Positions 41,640 through 46,202 of a DNA stretch of 46,202 bases are shown in pieces. This DNA comes from a virus. The notes under the pieces are model-generated. The model saw only the letters and a program-made list of their open reading frames with translations. It did not search any database and was not told the DNA's origin. Each line of letters starts with the position of its first letter. Position 1 is the stretch's first letter. The stretch covers positions 1-46,202 of IMG/VR virus record IMGVR_UViG_3300025598_001488; one strand, written 5' to 3'. Made by a program: the position numbers and the translations under genes.

Positions 41640-42772
41640 CGTTTATTTCCACCTTGATCCCATACTTTTGTCAATTTCTTTCCACAAGTCATTGCACATT
41701 CAAATATTCTACCACTTTTTAAATCTTTTTTCCAACTATTAATTACATAATCCCAAAAAGAATTAGTATATATTTTTTCAATAGAATTATATTTAATGTT
41801 TAGATTATCTTTGCCAAATTGTTCTATGATTTCTCTAATTTGATTTTTTCCGTCTATAAAACTTAAATGGTTACAACTTGGCAAAATTGATGGATCATGA
41901 AACCTAGCATCATAAAGATTATGATTAAAAAAATTGCATGGCAATACCAATCCTTCAGCATTGATTGCTACTTTATTTCCTATTAGAGCATCACATTGAA
42001 TTTCAGTTAAACTAAAATATTCTGAAATATCAGGATATTCTTTTTTAATTGCATCAAGATTCATCATACTATTATTACGATAATCTGAGTTTGCTGGCAC
42101 TTCAAGATCATATAAATGTTCACCAGATTTATCTTTAACTGGCCAACTATTCATTTCTGTAATTGTATCGTGTTTAAAAAATCTTCCTGTTTTTCTTGCA
42201 AGGAATGTTTCAAATCTATATTCTTTGCTAAGTGCACGTGCTGCTTCTACTTGATGTTCATTGTGTTTAAAAATTATAAAGTTCCATTGTGCCTTGCCAC
42301 CAGCATTTATAAAGGCACGAGCATTTGTCATCGAGGTTGAAAAATTTACATTTCGACGATATAAATGATTGGTGTCGGCTAACCCATCAATACCAAAATC
42401 AATTTTACCATATCCATTTATAATTTTGGCAAGTTTTGTCCACCATTCAGGTTTTCTAAATCCAGCATTAGTGTGAATATAAATCCAAACATTTGGGTTT
42501 TTTTTACGAAACATACGGCAAATATCTAAGAAATCTGGATGCATGATTGGATCACCATAGCTTCCACAAAAAAATATTTGTCTTATTCTGTTAACTAATT
42601 CAGTTGGAAATGCACTATCCAATACAGAAAGTGGAAGGTGTTCTAGATACATATGCGGATTAATTCCGCTACCAAAGTTGTTTCTAGGACATTGCGGACA
42701 AGCAGCATTGCAATAACTGGTAACTTCAATTTGGTATTCATCAATTATATTATAATCAAATTTATTTTGCAT
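41636..42772 (-). CDS. Radical SAM/SPASM protein, core-first architecture
   Basis: 378 residues from ATG 42772; the longer ORF from 42808 starts inside the upstream gene. Unlike the other eight, the core comes first: C21/C25/C28 (CNAACPQC) near the N-terminus, then FFCGSYGDP in place of GGE. C-terminal cysteines follow (IQCDALIG, LPCNFF, FECAMTCGKK), consistent with a SPASM domain holding auxiliary clusters. This is the MoaA/peptide-modifying type of arrangement. AT-rich relative to neighbours. Confidence 0.87.
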   Translation of the reverse strand: MQNKFDYNIIDEYQIEVTSYCNAACPQCPRNNFGSGINPHMYLEHLPLSVLDSAFPTELVNRIRQIFFCGSYGDPIMHPDFLDICRMFRKKNPNVWIYIHTNAGFRKPEWWTKLAKIINGYGKIDFGIDGLADTNHLYRRNVNFSTSMTNARAFINAGGKAQWNFIIFKHNEHQVEAARALSKEYRFETFLARKTGRFFKHDTITEMNSWPVKDKSGEHLYDLEVPANSDYRNNSMMNLDAIKKEYPDISEYFSLTEIQCDALIGNKVAINAEGLVLPCNFFNHNLYDARFHDPSILPSCNHLSFIDGKNQIREIIEQFGKDNLNIKYNSIEKIYTNSFWDYVINSWKKDLKSGRIFECAMTCGKKLTKVWDQGGNKR

Positions 42773-44201
42773 TATCTGACCAATACTTACAATTATTATA
42801 CCAATCACTCATCTCTGGGAATGTCTCAAGAAAGTTTGTTTTACGACGAGCATCATGCTCATTAAAAAAACGATAGAAATCTGCCATGGCATTAGTATCT
42901 TCACGGTGATGTTCATACATCCAATCTATTACACGTTGAAGTTTAGCAATTTCATAATCTTTAAATCCATTGAATCGTGTAGCTACTGTTTCTGCCCGTG
43001 GCTGCATCCAACCAACAATATTTTGCAAGAACCAAGCATAACTTTGCGGTAAGATATCAATACACTGCCATGCGGGTTCACGAAGAATTGGAGTATCAAA
43101 CCAAATGCGTTGATAGGTCTTACTATACTTGGCACGAAGTTCAAGAATCCATTCCATTAGTTCTTTGAGACTCGTAATGTTCAACACATTCATTGTAATA
43201 ATAAATGTCACGCTGTTACGACTTGGAACTTCAGTTAAGAACCGTTCTACATTACTCTTCATAAGTTCAAAATCAAGACCATGGCGAGCATATTCAGCAC
43301 GTTCTCCGTATCCATCAATAGAGACGAACTGCATGAAATGCTCTAGCACATGGTTACCACACATGTGTTTAACATAAGTTAAATACTTGTCAAACACATA
43401 TTCATCTTGGCTAAAGTTACTAGTTACATTAAGATGTAAATCTTTCTTAGGATTCTCTAGCACATAATCAAATACACGATAGGTATTGCGGTCCATAAGA
43501 GGTTCACCACCTGTCATTCGAAAATGTTTTAAGTTAGGGTAGAGTTCGGGCCACCATCGCCAGAACGCATCAACATAAGGATTATCTTCCCTATTTGGTA
43601 TAGGTTTACGATCACCCCGAAAATAAGCAGGACTATTATGGCTATTAGAGGTAGGATAAGCACCAAATTCATTGATTTCCTTCATCCAACTAGTGCTGAA
43701 TTGTGGACTACAATATGAACAACTTAAATTACACGCACTGTTAAAATTAACTTCCACATACGCAGGATTCACGTTCCATGTTAAGGGGTCTTGAACCAAA
43801 ATCTCGCTAAACTTCTCAGCAGCCCAAGGTTCCCCCGATCTGTAATGTCGGTCGGATAGGTTTCCCGTGGCTTCAACTCGCCAGCAATATGAACATTCTT
43901 CTGGCTTCTCTCCACCAAGCATTCGTGCTCTCTGGGTTTTTTTATGAGCGGTGTTATGCAGCGCACTGGGGTTATCTTGTAACTCATCGGCATCAATCCT
44001 GTGTAATGGTGGATGATAACAACTATTAGTATGTCCAGTTGTTAGGTGCAAACTTGTCTGCTGCCACTTTGCAAGACAAAGAGCAGTTCCAAGTTTTTGC
44101 TGCATTTTTTCCGCAGCAGACATAAAATCACTGTGAAGGTTACCATCGTTATCGACGACCGCTTTATCACCACTGTTGTTTAGCAGCGTTTCTGATGACA
44201 C
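42762..44201 (-). CDS. Radical SAM protein, N-terminal twitch/SPASM-like (group 1)
   Basis: 479 residues if started at GTG 44201, which has an AAGGGA RBS; the ORF is open to 44273, where it overlaps the upstream gene by 107 bases. Counting from the GTG, core cysteines are C157/C161/C164 (CNLSCSYC), with GGE in FRMTGGEPLM. The N-terminus has C-x-x-KW, TTGHTNSCYHPPLHRI, NPSALHNT and CSYCWRVE, then SDRHY. C-terminus NEHDARRKTNFLETFPEMSD. Close paralogue of 41068-39716. Confidence 0.85.
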   Translation of the reverse strand: MSSETLLNNSGDKAVVDNDGNLHSDFMSAAEKMQQKLGTALCLAKWQQTSLHLTTGHTNSCYHPPLHRIDADELQDNPSALHNTAHKKTQRARMLGGEKPEECSYCWRVEATGNLSDRHYRSGEPWAAEKFSEILVQDPLTWNVNPAYVEVNFNSACNLSCSYCSPQFSTSWMKEINEFGAYPTSNSHNSPAYFRGDRKPIPNREDNPYVDAFWRWWPELYPNLKHFRMTGGEPLMDRNTYRVFDYVLENPKKDLHLNVTSNFSQDEYVFDKYLTYVKHMCGNHVLEHFMQFVSIDGYGERAEYARHGLDFELMKSNVERFLTEVPSRNSVTFIITMNVLNITSLKELMEWILELRAKYSKTYQRIWFDTPILREPAWQCIDILPQSYAWFLQNIVGWMQPRAETVATRFNGFKDYEIAKLQRVIDWMYEHHREDTNAMADFYRFFNEHDARRKTNFLETFPEMSDWYNNCKYWSDNAK

Positions 44202-45105
44202 TATTGTAATCCCTTTCTGGCAACATAATATCAACATTGTGATATTGTCGTTGATTGCGTTTGAACCAAGCACTTTGTTCTGCTTGCATAGTTATTATAT
44301 CAAGATTTAGTCGCTTACGCAATATGTTTGCAAAGTGTTCGCTTTGTTGCAATCCATCTTCCATTGTATATTGCCATAAGGTTTCTAATTTCTTGAAATC
44401 ACGAACTTCACGATAATCCCAAGTATCTTCAAACATTGTCAAATAGGCACCTTGTCTGGCACCCATTATTGCCCACTTGCCAAACTCTACATCAGCACCC
44501 ACCGAACACCATATGACAAGATTTAGACGATTGCCAATCCATGTTGCGGTTTCAAATTCTTCGGGCGTAGGGCGACGACCACGATCAAGACATAGTTTTA
44601 CGCCTTCACGAAATCCTGCTTGCCATGCTTGTTGCGGCGAAGAGTTAGGATACGTAGTGCTCCATACATCATGCATTGCCCAATAACGGTTATCAAAACA
44701 AAACTCAACTGCAGTATCATCGCCGCCATCGGTTGCTTCATGTGTTCGCATATTATTAACAAAATCTTTAGTCCAACTTGAAATGCCGCCATTGCCATAA
44801 CATAAGCCATTGATGGCGTTTTTTGCTCGCCAACGAAATACACAATCGGCATTGCGTTCATCAAGACGTAGTTGCTGATTAAAGAACTCTGGATTAGGTT
44901 GATTGTCGCCATCTATTAGAATGAATCGCTCTGTTTCACTGGCAGCAGCGGCTGCTTTGTGTGCAGCATCCGAACCTTCTATACCATCAACACGCTTTGC
45001 CCATGGTGCAAATGAACGCAAGTATGCAAAGTTAGCATCTGCATTTGGTTCTTTGTAACTTAAAAAGATGCAATCTAATTCACTAATATCAATTAACTCA
45101 GGCAT
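44167..45105 (-). CDS. Glycosyltransferase-like protein (GT-A type)
   Basis: 312 residues from ATG 45105, which has AAGGA upstream; the ORF is open to 45123. An N-terminal strand and loop (DCIFLSYKEPNADANFAYL), then KRVDGIEGSDAAHKAAAAAS, and FILIDGDNQP with a DxD-like DGD are the pattern of a phage glycosyltransferase-like family. A later segment WRAKNAINGLCYGNGGISSW is shared with the repeat protein. Likely transfers a sugar, but family function is not established. It overlaps the 77-residue gene by eight bases. Confidence 0.7.
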   Translation of the reverse strand: MPELIDISELDCIFLSYKEPNADANFAYLRSFAPWAKRVDGIEGSDAAHKAAAAASETERFILIDGDNQPNPEFFNQQLRLDERNADCVFRWRAKNAINGLCYGNGGISSWTKDFVNNMRTHEATDGGDDTAVEFCFDNRYWAMHDVWSTTYPNSSPQQAWQAGFREGVKLCLDRGRRPTPEEFETATWIGNRLNLVIWCSVGADVEFGKWAIMGARQGAYLTMFEDTWDYREVRDFKKLETLWQYTMEDGLQQSEHFANILRKRLNLDIITMQAEQSAWFKRNQRQYHNVDIMLPERDYNSVIRNAAKQQW

Positions 45106-45331
45106 ATTTCCATCCTTGCACATTTGGATAACCAGTATTCACGGGAAACTGATAATCATCATGCAGCGTATAATAATTTGTGCCGCCTTTTACCAATATA
45201 TTTTGTGTTGGTATTTTAGGTTGTGGCATCATTGGTGGAGTTGGTGGGTTAGGATCGTTTGGTTTAACTTGTTTGGCAAGTTCTCGTTCAAACTCAGCCC
45301 ACCATTCAGCGATTTCTTCTTCCGTATTCAT
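45098..45331 (-). CDS. 77-residue leading peptide of the operon
   Basis: First gene of the operon. It has an acidic amphipathic N-terminal helix (MNTEEEIAEWWAEFERELAK), a Pro-rich linker (NDPNPPTPPMMPQPK), then a C-terminal part rich in Tyr, Asn, Trp and Gly (LVKGGTNYYTLHDDYQFPVN, then TGYPNVQGWKYA). Its leader-plus-aromatic-core layout fits a substrate for the radical SAM enzymes behind it, but this is inference. A simple virion protein is the main alternative. Possible TATAAT box at 45344-45339. Confidence 0.6.
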   Translation of the reverse strand: MNTEEEIAEWWAEFERELAKQVKPNDPNPPTPPMMPQPKIPTQNILVKGGTNYYTLHDDYQFPVNTGYPNVQGWKYA

Positions 45332-45338
45332 AAGAGTA

Positions 45339-45344
45339 ATTATA
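45339..45344 (-). promoter_or_regulatory. Candidate -10 box for the radical SAM operon
   Basis: The minus strand reads TATAAT, eight bases before the ATG at 45331, in the 38-base gap after the GIY-YIG gene. The -35 position is only TTTAAA. It is the only promoter candidate close to the operon start. Confidence 0.3.
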
Positions 45345-45369
45345 CCATATGTTATAAGTCATTTAAACT

Positions 45370-45921
45370 TTATTTTTGTATTTTTTTACCTTTATTAGGA
45401 TTTGGTCTTCCTTTAAGTGCCGCTGATCTTTTTGCAAGATGTTCTTCGCTTTGTTTATAACCTTTATGAGATTCGGATAATTTTTGACGATGCTCTTGTG
45501 AGAAATTTTTTCCTTTGTTGGAACCCATTTTCCCTTTATTTGAGTTAGATATTTTTTCACAGGTTTCTTTTGATAGTTTGACACCCTTTCTATTACTAAC
45601 TCTTCCCTTTGCAGCAACAGATTGTTTGGAACGTGTTTCGCTCGTTGGAACCCAACCACTATTTCCTTCGCCGCCATCTGTTTTATTTCTTAAGATACCA
45701 GTTCCTAAATCCTTGCGACCATATTTTGCAATTAGTTCTATTTCTAAATTAAATGCTTGATCTTCAGTTAGGTTTTCTGCTAATATAGAAATACGAGTTA
45801 AATCACTTGGGAGTGGTATTGTTGAGTGTTTTTGCCAGGCTCTATAACCTTTGCCCTTGCCAATGTAATATGGAGTTAAATCTTCACGAACGTATTGATA
45901 TACGTAATAAATATTTGTCAT
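45370..45921 (-). CDS. GIY-YIG homing endonuclease with NUMOD3-like repeats
   Basis: 183 residues. The nuclease domain (YYVYQYVREDLTPYYIGKG, RAWQKH, ELIAKYGRKDLGTG) is closely similar to that of the gene at 2598. The C-terminal part differs: it holds several short basic repeats of the form K-x-S-x-E-x-x-x-K/R-I/L-S-x-S-x-K-G, the NUMOD3 DNA-binding motif. Same leader and RBS (AGGAGG) as copy 1. It sits just upstream of the radical SAM operon, between two of its genes or next to it. Confidence 0.86.
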   Translation of the reverse strand: MTNIYYVYQYVREDLTPYYIGKGKGYRAWQKHSTIPLPSDLTRISILAENLTEDQAFNLEIELIAKYGRKDLGTGILRNKTDGGEGNSGWVPTSETRSKQSVAAKGRVSNRKGVKLSKETCEKISNSNKGKMGSNKGKNFSQEHRQKLSESHKGYKQSEEHLAKRSAALKGRPNPNKGKKIQK

Positions 45922-45928
45922 TGCTGTT

Positions 45929-45974
45929 GCCCTCCTAGGCGATAGAGTAGGCAGGATTGCAGTCCGTGGCCTAC
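45929..45974 (-). ncRNA. Structured 5' leader of GIY-YIG gene, copy 2
   Basis: Read on the minus strand: outer stem GTAGGC/GCCTAC, inner stem GGA/TCC, loop CTGCAA, then a stretch of more than 20 bases identical to copy 1 that includes the AGGAGG Shine-Dalgarno. Relative to copy 1 the sixth outer pair changes T-A to C-G and one inner pair G-C to A-T, both preserving pairing. Confidence 0.6.
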
Positions 45975-45978
45975 ACTA

Positions 45979-46200
45979 TTATTTATGCATATTTTTATAT
46001 CCCCATTCATATCTATCCACTAATTCATCGGTGCAAAAAGATTTCTCTACATAATGTATTGGTCTTGTTTGTTTATAATGTCCAATCGTTGGGATAAAAT
46101 CAGGTTGAATGTCCCAATGCAATTGTTCTTGCCAAGGTTGTTTGCTTGGACAATGCTGCAATTCAGATTTCATATGCACGAATCCAAATCCAGTATCACG
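45979..46200 (-). CDS. Partial gene, 5' end beyond right edge
   Basis: The frame is open to the right edge (about 73 residues visible), so the apparent start at 46179 (GTG) is probably internal. Visible sequence RDTGFGFVHMKSELQHCPSK, QPWQEQLHWDIQPDFIPTIG and YEWGYKNMHK, aromatic-rich. No family recognised. It lies on the same strand as the radical SAM operon and may belong to it, separated by the inserted GIY-YIG gene. Confidence 0.6.
   Translation of the reverse strand, partial: RDTGFGFVHMKSELQHCPSKQPWQEQLHWDIQPDFIPTIGHYKQTRPIHYVEKSFCTDELVDRYEWGYKNMHK
45980..45986 (-). promoter_or_regulatory. Late-promoter-like ATAAATA for GIY-YIG copy 2
   Basis: The minus strand reads ATAAATA, overlapping the stop of the preceding gene and six bases before the leader hairpin, as in copy 1. 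Confidence 0.4.
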
Positions 46201-46202
46201 TG

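Overview
The window looks like part of a large tailed-phage genome of the marine T4-like (myovirus) type. The direct evidence is a T4 gp43-type family B DNA polymerase, a gp45-like sliding clamp, a DsbA-like small protein, a 5'-3' exonuclease, thymidylate synthase and DHFR. Genes are tightly packed and mostly overlap or abut, many are small and unknown, and T4-late-promoter-like TATAAATA/CTAAATA boxes occur along with two GIY-YIG free-standing endonuclease genes. Host identity cannot be read directly. Sigma70-type TTGACA/TATATT promoters and a small secreted glycine-rich protein suggest a marine proteobacterial host.

Layout: (1) 1-12.4 kb, mainly plus strand: a partial amidoligase-like gene, a small minus-strand gene pair, a GIY-YIG gene, a HAD nucleotidase, and a run of modular proteins, several starting with a short peptide of the type MR-x-x-EI-x-E|A. 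Two AT-rich radical SAM genes are inserted here. (2) 12.1-21.8 kb: replication genes (DsbA-like, polymerase, methyltransferase-like, clamp, exonuclease) mixed with small unknown genes, a cupin and a secreted protein. (3) 22.1-27.2 kb: genes each preceded by a near-identical sigma70-type promoter cassette, including a MoxR-type AAA ATPase and a metallopeptidase/VWA partner, which are separated by a third AT-rich radical SAM gene. Both halves end in strong intrinsic terminators. (4) 27.2-31.8 kb: small genes, then DHFR, ThyA, a sugar-nucleotide epimerase and a DegT-type aminotransferase. (5) 45.3-31.7 kb, minus strand: eleven consecutive genes that all overlap by a few bases, forming one apparent operon. 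It holds a 77-residue leading peptide, a glycosyltransferase-like protein, six radical SAM enzymes, an SDR, a conserved unknown, and a 1043-residue protein built of about eight to ten repeats. (6) 45.4-46.2 kb: a second GIY-YIG gene and the 3' end of another gene.

The most unusual content is nine radical SAM enzymes in 46 kb. Eight carry an N-terminal, SPASM/twitch-like cysteine set. Six of the nine are co-transcribed with a repeat protein whose C-terminal part resembles the operon's own glycosyltransferase-like protein. Together with the adjacent epimerase, aminotransferase and SDR this suggests a glycan or peptide/protein modification pathway whose product is unknown. Two further signals stand out. 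One is a covarying hairpin leader shared by both GIY-YIG genes. The other is a set of proteins with T4 capsid-targeting-like N-termini and internal LxE|A-type sites that may be processed like prohead internal proteins.
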